Assembly (NCBI RefSeq): GCF_023101085.1
Contig: NZ_CP064703.1
Span: 8,344,501-8,408,500 of the forward strand
DNA length: 64,000 bases
Source: Bradyrhizobium sp. 170
GTDB lineage: Bacteria; Pseudomonadota; Alphaproteobacteria; Rhizobiales; Xanthobacteraceae
Direction of reading: 5' to 3'
Part shown: one piece after another, positions 8,586-17,784 of the stretch
How the letters are laid out: every line of letters begins with the position of its first letter
Position numbering within the stretch: the first letter of the stretch is position 1
Translations under genes and position numbers: made by a program
Notes under the pieces: generated by a model
Database searches by the model: none
What the model was told of the DNA's origin: nothing
The model's input: the letters and a program-made list of their open reading frames with translations, nothing else

Positions 8586-9505
8586 GCTGCAGGAAGGGAC
8601 CGGCCTCGCCCGTCAAACAACTTGTGCTCACGCGCAAGGCCCTCTCCAACGATATCGAAGAAGGCGCGGACCCGCGCGGTTCGTTTCAGGTCAGCGTGAG
8701 TCACGATCCAGAGTTCACCAGCCAGGTCCGGCACAAGACCAGGCAGCGCGCGGGCGAGATCGGAATCTTCGTCGCCGAGATAGCAGGGAAGCAGCGCAAG
8801 ACCGATGCCGGCCTTGGCGGCGATGAACTGATTGACGAGGCTGTTGGTCCGATAAACGAAGGCGTCACCCGGCACCATCCGATTCAGCCAGTCCGCCGCC
8901 ATGATGCCGCCAGCGGTATCCTCCCATCCGATCAGCGCGTGGCGGCCGAGATCTTCCGGGGATGAAACGGCCCCGCCGCTCTCTTCGAGATAGCCAGCAG
9001 CGCCATAGATCGTCCATGCGACGTCGGCGAGCTTGCGGCCCCAGAGATCGCCCTCCTTCGGCCGCATCGGGCGAAGCGCGATATCAGCCTCGCGGCGCGA
9101 GAGGTTGAGCACGCGATTGTCGACCACGAGTTCGACGACGATGCCGGGATGGGTTTGCCGGAACCTTGCCAAATGACCGGTCAGCTTTCGATACGCGAGC
9201 GTCTCCGAGGCAGTGACGCGCAAGCGGCCGGAGAGACGGTGGTCCCGGCCCGCAATGTCACGGTCGATGGCGAGCACCTCGTCTTCCATGCGCTCGGCCG
9301 CGGTCGCCATGCGCTCGCCCGCCGGCGTCGCCTGGTATGCGCCGCCGGGAAGCCGTTCGAACAGGCGAACGCCGAGCCGCGCTTCCAGCGCATTCAGGCG
9401 CCGGAACGCGGTCGAATGGTCGATATCAAGCGCTTTGGCGGCGCCGGTGAGGCTGCTTGCCCGATGCACCGCCAACACGAGTTGGGGCTCGTTCCAGTCC
9501 TCCAT
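8582..9505 (-). CDS. LysR-family transcriptional regulator
   Basis: 307 residues from the ATG at 9505; the open frame runs 51 codons further upstream, but that part lacks family similarity. N-terminal winged HTH (LVLAVHRASSLTGAAKAL, then STAFRRLNALEARLG) and a C-terminal effector-binding domain (LRVTASETLAYRKL, DIALRPMRP, LIGWEDTAGG). It overlaps the end of the NHL gene by 4 bases in convergent orientation. It is divergent from the SnoaL-like gene at 9713, its most likely target. The effector is unknown. Confidence 0.9.
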   Translation of the reverse strand: MEDWNEPQLVLAVHRASSLTGAAKALDIDHSTAFRRLNALEARLGVRLFERLPGGAYQATPAGERMATAAERMEDEVLAIDRDIAGRDHRLSGRLRVTASETLAYRKLTGHLARFRQTHPGIVVELVVDNRVLNLSRREADIALRPMRPKEGDLWGRKLADVAWTIYGAAGYLEESGGAVSSPEDLGRHALIGWEDTAGGIMAADWLNRMVPGDAFVYRTNSLVNQFIAAKAGIGLALLPCYLGDEDSDLARALPGLVPDLAGELWIVTHADLKRTARVRAFFDIVGEGLAREHKLFDGRGRSLPAA

Positions 9506-9525
9506 GGCTGCACAGCTAGGGGTCC

Positions 9526-9541
9526 CTTGCAGTTTCGCAAG
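9526..9541. promoter_or_regulatory. Candidate LysR operator
   Basis: CTTGC-AGTTTC-GCAAG is a perfect inverted repeat that lies 21 bases upstream of the LysR start codon and in the divergent gap. It fits the interrupted-dyad form typical of LysR autoregulatory sites. Binding is not shown. Confidence 0.4.
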
Positions 9542-9712
9542 TCGCGCTGGCGTATTTCCAACGTGCTTTCCGCTCCGCCAGACGTTACCTGTCGGAGCAA
9601 CGCGAAAGCGAGATGAGGGAACACAGCACGATGCCAGTGCAGCTTTACGCCGGCGCATGAGGCGGCTCCGTCAATTCGCTGATCGATCAACCCTGAACAT
9701 GGGAGTTGAGCC

Positions 9713-10138
9713 ATGGGTGCTCCGTCCCCCGAACTTTGCAATCTCTGGCTGGCACGCGCGTTCAATGCGCAGGACGTCGATGCCGCGGCCGCGATGTACC
9801 ACCCCGACGCCTCGATCGTTCAGGTCGACGAAGTCCATGGCGGCAGCAGCATTGCGCGCGGCGCGGACGGCATTCGCCAGACGATGGCCGCCTATGTCGG
9901 ATTGAAGCCGCATATGGATGTCGTGACCCATCACACCACGGTCTCCGGCGATTTTGCGATGACGCGGTCGCAATGGCTGATCAAGGGCATCGGCGAAGAC
10001 GGCAAGCCGACCGAGGTGCATCACCACGGCATGGAGGTTCACCGCCGGTTGCCTGATGGCAGCTGGGTGTTCTTCATGGATCACCCGTTCGGTGCCGATC
10101 CGGAATGGGCGGTCAAAGCTCCGCCGCACACTGAATAG
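9713..10138 (+). CDS. SnoaL/DUF4440-like (NTF2 fold) protein
   Basis: 141 residues, full length for the family. WLARAFNAQDVDAAAAMYHPDASIVQVD and the late MEVHRRLPDGSWVFFMDHPFG are typical of DUF4440/SnoaL-like small alpha+beta-barrel proteins. These include isomerases, hydrolases and binding proteins, so the reaction cannot be named. GGGAGTTGAGCC precedes the ATG. It is divergent from the LysR gene, which probably controls it. Confidence 0.8.
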   Translation: MGAPSPELCNLWLARAFNAQDVDAAAAMYHPDASIVQVDEVHGGSSIARGADGIRQTMAAYVGLKPHMDVVTHHTTVSGDFAMTRSQWLIKGIGEDGKPTEVHHHGMEVHRRLPDGSWVFFMDHPFGADPEWAVKAPPHTE

Positions 10139-10186
10139 TCGTGCCTGTTATGCTCAAGCCCGTGCAAGCCACCCCGGAGGATCACA

Positions 10187-10819
10187 ATGCAAGAACTTGC
10201 AACGCTCGCCAGCATCGTCGCCGCGCTCAGCGTCGGGGTGATCAGCCCCGGGCCGAGCTTCGTGATGGTGGCCCGCGTGGCTGTCGCATCGAGCAGAATC
10301 CGGGCGCTTGCCACCGCGCTGGGCATGGGCGCAGGGGGCGCCATCTTCGGCGCGGCGGCGCTGCTCGGGCTGCAGAGCGTCCTGCTGGCGGTGCCGGCGC
10401 TTTATGCAGGGCTCAGGGTTCTGGGAGGCCTGTATCTCTGCTACCTCGGCTTTCTCATATTCAGATCGGCGCAGCGGCCTCTCGTGGCCGTCGCCGACAG
10501 CGGCAAGGGCAGCAGCCGGCCCCTTGGTGCGTTCTGGCTGGGCTTCACAACGCAGGTGAGCAACCCGAAGACAGCCATCGTCTATGCCAGCGTGTTCGCC
10601 GCCTTTCTCCCCGCGTCCTTCTCGCTGGGGTTCGCTGCCGCGCTGCTTGCAGCCGTGTTTCTCGTCGAGTCCGCCTGGTATGCACTGGTCGCCCTTCTCT
10701 TCTCGTCGTCAGGCCCGCAGCGGGCTTATCTGTCGTACAAGTCGTGGGTTGATCGGGCGGCCGGTGCTGTCATGTTCGGTCTGGGCCTGAAGCTCGTCAC
10801 CAGCGCCGCCAAACCGTAG
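10187..10819 (+). CDS. LysE-family amino-acid exporter (RhtB type)
   Basis: 210 residues with about six hydrophobic segments. The family signature follows the first helix (GVISPGPSFVMV), and FWLGFTTQVSNPKTAIVYASVFAAF matches the conserved NPKA-like region. It should export an amino acid or derivative from the cytoplasm. Substrate unknown. GGAGG lies a few bases before the ATG. It is 48 bases after the SnoaL-like gene in the same direction, so the two may be cotranscribed. Confidence 0.9.
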   Translation: MQELATLASIVAALSVGVISPGPSFVMVARVAVASSRIRALATALGMGAGGAIFGAAALLGLQSVLLAVPALYAGLRVLGGLYLCYLGFLIFRSAQRPLVAVADSGKGSSRPLGAFWLGFTTQVSNPKTAIVYASVFAAFLPASFSLGFAAALLAAVFLVESAWYALVALLFSSSGPQRAYLSYKSWVDRAAGAVMFGLGLKLVTSAAKP

Positions 10820-11087
10820 CCGGTGTCCTGCTTGAAGCCATCGGAGGCGTGTGCCTGCGTCTCGTCAGAGCGCAGATCGCCTGCCCCGGCCCCTATCACG
10901 ATGGATTGACTGCAAACGCCCGGCATGGGCGGGTGAGGAACCGAGGCTTTTTCCGGGCTCCGGTCGACAAACCCCGCGTTCCCCTCGCTGGATAAGCCCC
11001 GGAACGCTCTTCACAATCCCGTCACGCTGCCTGTAGTATGCAGGGCGCATGCTGCTTCGCAGCTAACATGGGGGTCAGGAGCGTTAC

Positions 11088-11645
11088 TTGAACGCACATG
11101 TCTCGCAGGGCGGTTGGCCGGTACTGGTGCTGAACGCGGATTTCCGGCCGCTGAGTTATTACCCGCTGTCTCTCTGGTCGTGGCAGGACGCGATCAAGGC
11201 GGTGTTTCTCGATCGCGTAAATATCGTCGAGCATTACGACCGCGCGGTGCGCAGCCCGAGCTTCGAGATCCAGCTTCCGAGCGTGGTGTCGCTCAAGTCG
11301 TTCGTCAAGCCGACCACGCATCCCGCCTTCACCCGGTTCAACGTCTTCCTGCGCGACCGCTTCGTCTGCCAGTACTGCCACGCGCATGACGACCTCACCT
11401 TCGATCACATCATCCCGCGCAGCAAGGGCGGCCAGACCACCTGGGAAAATGTCGTCGCGGCCTGTTCGCCATGCAATCTGCGCAAGGGCAATCTGACGCC
11501 GCAGCAGGCGCGGATGTTTCCAAGGCAACACCCGTTCGCGCCGACGGTGCATCAGCTGCATCGGAACGGGCGATTGTTTCCGCCGAACTATCTGCACGAT
11601 AGCTGGCTGGATTATCTTTATTGGGATACCGAGCTCGATCCGTAG
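11088..11645 (+). CDS. HNH endonuclease
   Basis: 185 residues starting with TTG at 11088, supported by CAGGAG eight bases upstream; no usable ATG gives the conserved N-terminus PVLVLNADFRPLSYYPLS. The HNH core is complete: CQYC, FDHIIPRSKGG with the catalytic His, WENVVAACSPCNLRKGN giving the second zinc CxxC and the Asn. Members of this family are widespread single-copy genes in alphaproteobacteria. Their cellular role is not established. It stands alone with no restriction or phage genes around it. Confidence 0.9.
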   Translation: MNAHVSQGGWPVLVLNADFRPLSYYPLSLWSWQDAIKAVFLDRVNIVEHYDRAVRSPSFEIQLPSVVSLKSFVKPTTHPAFTRFNVFLRDRFVCQYCHAHDDLTFDHIIPRSKGGQTTWENVVAACSPCNLRKGNLTPQQARMFPRQHPFAPTVHQLHRNGRLFPPNYLHDSWLDYLYWDTELDP

Positions 11646-11926
11646 GATTTGGTCGCGCGGATTTATCGCGCCATCCATCGGTTGGCCTTCGGTTCGAGCC
11701 GGCAACGACATCAACACAAATGCGTTCCGTCCCCGAAGGCACACGCGCCATTGTGAAATTGAATCTCCGGTGATTGGCGCGCCATTGCAGGCCCGCCAGT
11801 CACCTTGGGGCTTGCGAAAAATGACCGGTAGCATCGGGCGACTAGGAGGCGTCTAGGAACAAACCGGCTGCTTGCGCAGTTATTTAACCCCTTGGCCTGC
11901 AGGGGCTGCGTGCCTCCTGAGCAGGC

Positions 11927-12880
11927 TTGAAAGCAACCGACAGTTCGAGGCGCACCGTGCTTACCGCGCCCGTACACCAATTGCGCGTGCCGCCGCATGT
12001 CGTCGTGGTCGGAAACGAGAAGGGCGGGTCGGGAAAAACCACGGTGGCGATGCACCTCGCTGTTGCGCTGCTGAAGGCCGGCCAGCGCGTCGCAACCGTC
12101 GACCTCGACAGCCGGCAGCGGACCCTCACCCATTATGTCGAGAGCCGGCGCGGCTGGGCCCGGCGGAACCAAGTCGATCTGGAGTTGCCGACGCATTTCT
12201 GCATCGCGCGCGTCGAAGGTGCCATGGTGGCGGAAAACGAGGCCGCCGAATGCTCCGATTTTCAGCGAGCGATTGCCGCTGCACAGGATCACCATGACTT
12301 CGTCGTGATCGATACGCCTCCGCATGACAGCTATCTGATGCGGCTCGCCCATTCGATCACCGACACCTTGGTGACGCCGCTCAGCGACAGTTTTGTCGAC
12401 CTCGATGTGCTGGCGACGCTCGATCCGGTCACGTTGACGGTCACGGGGATCAGCCATTACGGCGAGTTGGTGCGCGAGACGCGTCGCCATCGCCGGCCGG
12501 TCGATGGCGCCCACATCGATTGGGTGGTCGTGCGCAACCGGATTTCGCCGCAACGATCATCGACCGCCCAAGTTCTTTGCGGCTGCTTGCAGGAGCTGGC
12601 CCTCAATGCAGGCTTCCGGGTTGTACCCGGCTTTCACGACCGCCCGATTTATCGCGACCTTTTTCCCCGGGGACTCACCGCGCTGGACGCGCTCTGCGAA
12701 ACAATGCCCGGCATCGATGGGGAGGTCTCTCGCCTCCCCGCGCTCTGCGAGGTTGAGGGCCTGCTCGAGGGGTTGAAGCTGCCGATCAACGATCGCGCTC
12801 GCCGCCATGCAGCGCTTCGCGCCGAATGGTTTGCTTCTCGCGATCGCCCGCTGGATACCGATATCCTGGCCGGTCCGTAA
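11927..12880 (+). CDS. mipZ: MipZ, ParA-like division-plane positioning ATPase
   Basis: 317 residues. The deviant Walker A box KGGSGKTT lies near residue 32, followed by VATVDLDSRQRTLTHYVE and FVVIDTPPHDSYLMRLAHSI. These match MipZ rather than chromosome-partitioning ParA. By family knowledge it forms a pole-to-midcell ATP-dependent gradient through ParB and inhibits FtsZ assembly. Start is uncertain: TTG 11927 (taken here) or GTG 11957. It is a lone gene. The window also carries minD-minE (63.4 kb), so both positioning systems seem present. Confidence 0.9.
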   Translation: MKATDSSRRTVLTAPVHQLRVPPHVVVVGNEKGGSGKTTVAMHLAVALLKAGQRVATVDLDSRQRTLTHYVESRRGWARRNQVDLELPTHFCIARVEGAMVAENEAAECSDFQRAIAAAQDHHDFVVIDTPPHDSYLMRLAHSITDTLVTPLSDSFVDLDVLATLDPVTLTVTGISHYGELVRETRRHRRPVDGAHIDWVVVRNRISPQRSSTAQVLCGCLQELALNAGFRVVPGFHDRPIYRDLFPRGLTALDALCETMPGIDGEVSRLPALCEVEGLLEGLKLPINDRARRHAALRAEWFASRDRPLDTDILAGP

Positions 12881-13005
12881 GCTGCGAGGCTATCACGGTG
12901 GAACTTGCGGTCAAAAACCTCGTGAGCGCCGGGAACGACCGCGCGCGGTGTGGGTTCGGTTGTTCGGTTGCAAGCCGTAACAAGCAGTGAAGGAGATTGC
13001 GGAAC

Positions 13006-13326
13006 ATGACAACGAGATCGCGCATTTGCTCGACGGCCGGCCTGGCAATCGCCGGTTTGTTGGCCTTCGGCGTCACCGGTGCATCGGCACAGGCAATCTA
13101 TGTCGATTCATATGCCGACGCCTATCCCGTAGCCGACCCGTATCCCGTGGCAGTGGCTCCGGGCAGCGTTTACGTCGCACCAGGGCCGGTTATCGGAGCA
13201 CCGCCGATTGTGCGGCCACGCACCGTCGTGGTGAGCCGCCGGACCTATGTGCCGGCCCCGGCGTTTGGCGCGCCGGCGCCTATCGACTACGCGCCCTACG
13301 GCAACATTGTCGTTTCTGACTGGTGA
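13006..13326 (+). CDS. Small secreted proline/valine-rich protein
   Basis: 106 residues from the ATG at 13006, which has AGGAG ten bases ahead; an upstream in-frame TTG would overlap that site. Signal peptide ends near GASAQA. The mature part is low in complexity, rich in Pro, Val, Tyr and Ala (YADAYPVADPYPVAVAPG). No domain recognised. A strong terminator follows at 13360. Confidence 0.65.
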   Translation: MTTRSRICSTAGLAIAGLLAFGVTGASAQAIYVDSYADAYPVADPYPVAVAPGSVYVAPGPVIGAPPIVRPRTVVVSRRTYVPAPAFGAPAPIDYAPYGNIVVSDW

Positions 13327-13359
13327 GTTGATCGCGTAGACGCCCGACGCCCGCGTAGG

Positions 13360-13386
13360 AAGGCCCCGCCGAGGCGGGGCCTTTTC
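13360..13386 (+). terminator. Rho-independent terminator
   Basis: AAGGCCCCGCC and GCGGGGCCTTTT form a GC-rich stem with a short GAG-centred loop and end in a T-run. It follows the small secreted gene by 33 bases. Confidence 0.85.
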
Positions 13387-13604
13387 ATTTCGCGGTCTGC
13401 CTCGCAGCGCGCCGATCCCTTGCGTCAAACATGGCGCCACTGCGCTGATTCAAGCCGGTAACAATGTCCGGGCAAATGCGTTCCGACCCAGCACACATGC
13501 TCCGGTCTCCCTTCACTCAGCCACCTAATTCTGTCACGATACTTTTGAGGCGCCCGCCTCGTCAGAACACAAGAGCGGCATCCACGCCCGCCAACGGAAA
13601 CGCC

Positions 13605-15122
13605 ATGCTCATTCCCATCGCCGACGTGCCGCGCTGGTATGCCGAACGGAAACCGAAGGACACGATCGCGGTCAGTCACGGGGCCGATGCCATCACCTGG
13701 GAGCAACTCGAGCGCAACGCCAACCGCCGCGCGCGCGCCTTTGCCGCCAAGGGCGTCAAGCCCGGCGATTTCGTCGCCATCGGGCTGCCCAACAGCAATG
13801 TGTTTTTCGAGACCACCTTTGCGGTGTGGAAATGCGGTGCGACGCCGACATCGCTGACCTGGCGGCTGCCGCGCGGCGAGGCTGCCGCGGTGCTCGATAT
13901 TCTCAAGCCATCGCTGGTGGTCGGCGGCCAGCCGGATTGGAACGCGCCCAATTCACTGCCAGCCGATTTCGTGCCCGAGGGCGTGTCAGACGAGCCCGTG
14001 AACAATCCGGTGGCGCGCTACTGGAAGGCGATGACCAGCGGCGGCTCGACCGGTCGGCCGAAAGTGATCCTCGATCACAAGCCCGCCGTGGTCGATACCG
14101 CCGGACCGGCGGCGCTCGGCATGCCACCCGGCGCTTCCCTGCTCAACCCCGGCCCGCTCTACCACAACGCCCCCTTCATCGTTTCGCACACCGCGCTGTT
14201 CAACGGCGGACGCGTCACCGGCCTCATCAAGTTCGACGCCGAGGAATGCTTGCGCCTGATCGAGGCCAGCCGGGTACAGTGGGTCAATTTCGTGCCCACC
14301 ATGATGCACCGGATCTGGGCGCTGCCCGACGAGGTGCGCAACCGCTACGACTTGTCGAGCCTGCAGATCGTGTTTCACATGGCAGCACCCATGCCGCCAT
14401 GGCTGAAGGAAAAATGGATCGAGTGGCTGGGGCCCGAGCGCATCTACGAACTCTATGGCGGCACCGAAGCACAGGGCGCCACGATCATATCGGGCATTGA
14501 ATGGCTCGAACACCGCGGCTCGGTCGGCAAGATCGGCGAGACCGCGCGCCTGCGCATCATCGGCGAAGACGGCAACGAGGTCGCCACCGGCGAAACCGGC
14601 GAGATCTACTTCCTGCCCAATGACGGCGCCGGCTCGACCTATCACTATCTCGGCGCCGAGCCGAAGCGCCGCGCCGACGGCTGGGAATCGCTCGGCGATA
14701 TCGGAATGCTGGATGCGGAAGGCTATCTCTATCTCGGCGACCGCCTCGCCGACATGATTTTACGCGGCGGCGCCAACATCTATCCGGCCGAGGTCGAAGC
14801 GGCGGTGACGGAACATCCCGAGGTGCGCTCCTGCGTCGTCGTCGGCCTGCCCGATCCGGAATTCGGACAGCGCGTGCACGCCATCCTCGAACTCGACGGC
14901 AGCACGGATGCGCAAGCGGTTGCCGACGGCATGGCCGCATTCCTGGCCGACCGGCTCAGCCGTTACAAGCACCCGGAAAGTTTTGAGGCCGGCACCGTCG
15001 GCTTGCGTGACGATTCCGGCAAGGTTCGCCGTACGCTGCTGCGTGACGAGCGCGCAGGCTGGCTGAAGGACAACCGCGACTTCCGGATCATGCCGGCCCG
15101 GGCGCGGGCGAATGCGGAATGA
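13605..15122 (+). CDS. AMP-dependent acid-CoA ligase
   Basis: 505 residues from the ATG at 13605; the open frame reaches back to 13464 but that part is unlike the family. Adenylation motif TSGGSTGRPK, YELYGGTEAQ, GDIGMLDAEGYLYLGDR and the GGANIYPAEVEA motif are all present. The C-terminal lysine region reads DDSGKVRRTLLRDERAG, with the catalytic Lys kept. Family reaction: carboxylate + ATP + CoA to acyl-CoA. Substrate unknown. It lies alone between a terminator and the HtrA-like gene. Confidence 0.9.
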   Translation: MLIPIADVPRWYAERKPKDTIAVSHGADAITWEQLERNANRRARAFAAKGVKPGDFVAIGLPNSNVFFETTFAVWKCGATPTSLTWRLPRGEAAAVLDILKPSLVVGGQPDWNAPNSLPADFVPEGVSDEPVNNPVARYWKAMTSGGSTGRPKVILDHKPAVVDTAGPAALGMPPGASLLNPGPLYHNAPFIVSHTALFNGGRVTGLIKFDAEECLRLIEASRVQWVNFVPTMMHRIWALPDEVRNRYDLSSLQIVFHMAAPMPPWLKEKWIEWLGPERIYELYGGTEAQGATIISGIEWLEHRGSVGKIGETARLRIIGEDGNEVATGETGEIYFLPNDGAGSTYHYLGAEPKRRADGWESLGDIGMLDAEGYLYLGDRLADMILRGGANIYPAEVEAAVTEHPEVRSCVVVGLPDPEFGQRVHAILELDGSTDAQAVADGMAAFLADRLSRYKHPESFEAGTVGLRDDSGKVRRTLLRDERAGWLKDNRDFRIMPARARANAE

Positions 15123-15282
15123 TCCTCAACGGCCACGGAACATTTGTGAATCTGCCCTCTTATGAGTCGCATGACGGCCCATTTTGGGGGACACTTTCAA
15201 GACGGCCGTTTGCAGCATAGATTGTCATGAATTCCCGCGCGCTCCTCGCATTAAAGCGCGCCGGCTCGCCAGGAGACCATCG

Positions 15283-16254
15283 ATGCCCTCTTTGACCGAA
15301 TGGAGAGTGCCGCCCGCAAACCAGCCGCGTCCGGGCGACTACGCGTTCGACCTCGACAAAGCCCTGTCGTCGGTGGTCGGGCTGCATTCGATCATTCCGT
15401 CCGACGCCTTCAGCGCGGAGACGCTCGGCACCGAACGCGCCGGCAATGGCGTGCTGATCGATGACGGGCTGGTGCTGACGATCGGCTATCTCATCACTGA
15501 GGCCGAAGCGGTGTGGCTGCATCGCGGCGACGGCCGCGTGGTGGAAGGCCACGCGCTCGGCTTCGATTTCGAATCCGGCTTCGGCCTGGTGCAGGCGCTC
15601 GGCGACCTCGATCTCGAGCCGCTGCCGCTCGGCAATTCCGCCGCCGCCCAGATCGGCGATCGCGTGGTGGTCGGCGGCGCCGGTGGGCGCACCCGCTCGG
15701 TCGCAAGCCAGATCGCGGCCAAGCAGGAATTCGCCGGCTATTGGGAATATCTGCTGGATGAGGCGATCTTCACCCATCCCGCGCATCCCAATTGGGGCGG
15801 CACCGGGCTGATCTCGGGCCGCGGCGAACTGATCGGCATCGGCTCGCTGCAGCTCGAACGCGAGCGCGAGGGCAAGGCCGAGCACGTCAACATGATCGTG
15901 CCGATCGATCTGCTGAAGCCCGTGCTCGACGACATCAGGAAATTCGGCCGCGTCAACAAGCCGGCGCGGCCGTGGCTCGGCATGTACACCACCGAAATCG
16001 ACAACCGCGTCGTGGTGGTCGGCATCGCCAGCAAGGGACCGGCAGCGCGCGCCGAACTCAAGACCGGCGACGTCATCCTCGCGGTCAATGGCGACAAGAT
16101 CACCAGCCAGACCGGCTTCTACCGAAAACTCTGGTCGCTCGGCGCTGCCGGCGTCGACGTGCCGCTCACCGTCTACCACGAGGGCGTCACCTTCGACGTG
16201 GTGCTGAGTTCGACCGACCGCGCCAGGCTGTTGAAGGCGCCACGGTTACACTAG
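15283..16254 (+). CDS. HtrA/DegP-like trypsin-fold protein with PDZ domain, catalytic triad lost
   Basis: 323 residues from the ATG at 15283, with AGGAGA ahead. The protease-like part covers residues 30-215 and a PDZ domain covers about 230-320 (KTGDVILAVNGDKITS). The fold landmarks are there, but the triad seems gone. The motif usually reading TNNHVV is LTIGYLIT (65-72). The Asp motif is FESGFGLVQA (96-105). The GNSGG serine motif is PNWGGTGL (169-176), with Trp or Gly for Ser. There is no signal peptide, so it should be cytoplasmic. Probably a binding or scaffold protein, not a protease. Confidence 0.8.
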   Translation: MPSLTEWRVPPANQPRPGDYAFDLDKALSSVVGLHSIIPSDAFSAETLGTERAGNGVLIDDGLVLTIGYLITEAEAVWLHRGDGRVVEGHALGFDFESGFGLVQALGDLDLEPLPLGNSAAAQIGDRVVVGGAGGRTRSVASQIAAKQEFAGYWEYLLDEAIFTHPAHPNWGGTGLISGRGELIGIGSLQLEREREGKAEHVNMIVPIDLLKPVLDDIRKFGRVNKPARPWLGMYTTEIDNRVVVVGIASKGPAARAELKTGDVILAVNGDKITSQTGFYRKLWSLGAAGVDVPLTVYHEGVTFDVVLSSTDRARLLKAPRLH

Positions 16255-16385
16255 AGCCCCGTTCCGATGGAATCGAAACTGGGTTCTGGATTTTTGATTT
16301 GACGCGTTTTCTTGACGCGAACCGATCACCATCCCCGGATCAAGTCCGAGGACATGCTTTGCTGGAAAACGCTTTGGGATAGGAA
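16255..16385. repeat. Dispersed Bradyrhizobium-type intergenic repeat
   Basis: The gap between the HtrA-like and hydrolase genes contains CCCGTTCCGATGGAATCG, then GACGCGTTTTCTTGACGCGAA and CCCCGGATCAAGTCCGAGG, ending in GCTGGAAAACGCTTT. A related block occurs at 45709-45765. I recall this modular repeat as frequent between genes in Bradyrhizobium. Confidence 0.6.
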
Positions 16386-16391
16386 TGCATA

Positions 16392-17462
16392 ATGAGTGAG
16401 GCCGTGGTGGACGACATCGTGGCCGTGCTGCCGCCGCTGTTGCAATCGCTGGAAGCCCTCGGCTTCATCGCGCGCTATCTCAATCCGCCGGATTTCGACC
16501 GCGTGATGCAAGCTGCCGGCAAGCCGGACGACGCGCTGCGCGCGCTTCGGCCGCGGCTCGAGCAATGGCCCGAGGGTTTCGCTGACATCAAGATTCCGCT
16601 CGAAACAGCAAGCGATGCGGCGCTCGCTGCGTTCGAAGCCTTGCGCGTCGTGCAAAGCGGCCATGGCGATTTCGTCAGCCTGTTTCGCGCGCTGCGTTAC
16701 GCTCCGCGCGCGCAGGAGGCGCTGTATGCGCTGTCGGCAAGATTGCCGCCGGTGAACCAGTTCTTTGTCGATCCTGCACTGCACGGCGACGCCGATCTCG
16801 CGGCGCGGCTGGCGGCGCCGGCCAATGAAAACACCGGCGTCTTCCACAATCAGAACGAGCCCGGCAGCCGCGGCGGCTTCTCGCTGTATGTGCCGGAATA
16901 TTACACGCCCGATCGCGCCTGGCCGCTGGTGATGGCGCTGCACGGCGGCAGCGGCAATGGCCGCGGCTTCCTCTGGAGCTGGCTGCGCGACGCCCGCAGC
17001 CGCGGCGCGATCGTGATCGCACCGACCGCCACCGGCAGCACCTGGGCGCTGATGGGCGATGACAGCGATACGCCGAACCTGATGCGCATCCTGGAATCCG
17101 TGCGCTTGCGATGGAACATCGATGCGGAGCGTATGCTGCTGACCGGAATGAGCGACGGCGGCACCTTCTGCTACGTGACGGGGTTCGATAGCGCGTCGCC
17201 TTTTACCCACCTCGCCCCGGTGGCGGCGACGTTTCATCCGCTGATGGCGGAAATGGCCGATGCCGACAGGTTGCGCGGCCTGCCCGTTCATATCGTGCAT
17301 GGCCGGCTCGACTGGATGTTTCCGGTACAGGTGGCGCGGCAGACCAGCCAGGCGCTGTCGGCCGCGGGTGCCAAGGTCACCTACCGCGAAGTCGACGATC
17401 TCAGCCATACCTATCCGCGCGAGATGAATGCGGAAATGCTGCAATGGCTTGATGGCCCGTAG
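16392..17462 (+). CDS. Alpha/beta hydrolase, phospholipase/carboxylesterase-like
   Basis: 356 residues. Residues 1 to about 150 form an unassigned helical N-terminal region. The C-terminal hydrolase domain has LVMALHGGSGNGRGF (oxyanion hole), the nucleophile elbow GMSDGG with Ser, and the late His in LSHTYPREM. HGRLDWMFPV supplies the Asp. It resembles poly(3-hydroxybutyrate) depolymerase/feruloyl-esterase-like hydrolases. No signal peptide is seen. Substrate unknown. Confidence 0.82.
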   Translation: MSEAVVDDIVAVLPPLLQSLEALGFIARYLNPPDFDRVMQAAGKPDDALRALRPRLEQWPEGFADIKIPLETASDAALAAFEALRVVQSGHGDFVSLFRALRYAPRAQEALYALSARLPPVNQFFVDPALHGDADLAARLAAPANENTGVFHNQNEPGSRGGFSLYVPEYYTPDRAWPLVMALHGGSGNGRGFLWSWLRDARSRGAIVIAPTATGSTWALMGDDSDTPNLMRILESVRLRWNIDAERMLLTGMSDGGTFCYVTGFDSASPFTHLAPVAATFHPLMAEMADADRLRGLPVHIVHGRLDWMFPVQVARQTSQALSAAGAKVTYREVDDLSHTYPREMNAEMLQWLDGP

Positions 17463-17515
17463 ACATGGAACCATCCTCCGGGTGCGGCGTTATCAGCCGC
17501 AACGGAGGGATTGCC

Positions 17516-17722
17516 ATGCAGACGTTTGTCGGAATGATTTTGGGTGCGCTGCTGCTGGTTGGCAGCGTTTATGTCTACGATTCCATGCAGACGTCGAGCG
17601 TCGCGAGCGGCCAGGTCGCGCAGGCCAACCGCACCATCGTCAACTGGGACGTCGCGGCGGCCGACTGGAAGACGCTGAAGACGCGCACCCATGAGGAATG
17701 GGTCAAGATTTCGTCGAAGTAA
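17516..17722 (+). CDS. Small single-pass membrane protein
   Basis: 68 residues from the ATG at 17516, preceded by GGAGGG. One N-terminal hydrophobic segment (FVGMILGALLLVGSVYVYDS) followed by a polar tail (NWDVAAADWKTLKTRTHEEW). No family recognised. It is followed directly by a strong terminator. Confidence 0.7.
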   Translation: MQTFVGMILGALLLVGSVYVYDSMQTSSVASGQVAQANRTIVNWDVAAADWKTLKTRTHEEWVKISSK

Positions 17723-17746
17723 TTTCGGCGACAGAGCACAGGATTG

Positions 17747-17777
17747 ACGCCGTCGTCATTCGCGACGGCGTTTTTTT
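17747..17777 (+). terminator. Rho-independent terminator
   Basis: GACGCCGTCG and CGCGACGGCG pair around a TCATT loop, followed by seven T residues. It lies between convergent genes and may serve both. Confidence 0.85.
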
Positions 17778-17784
17778 CTGATCT

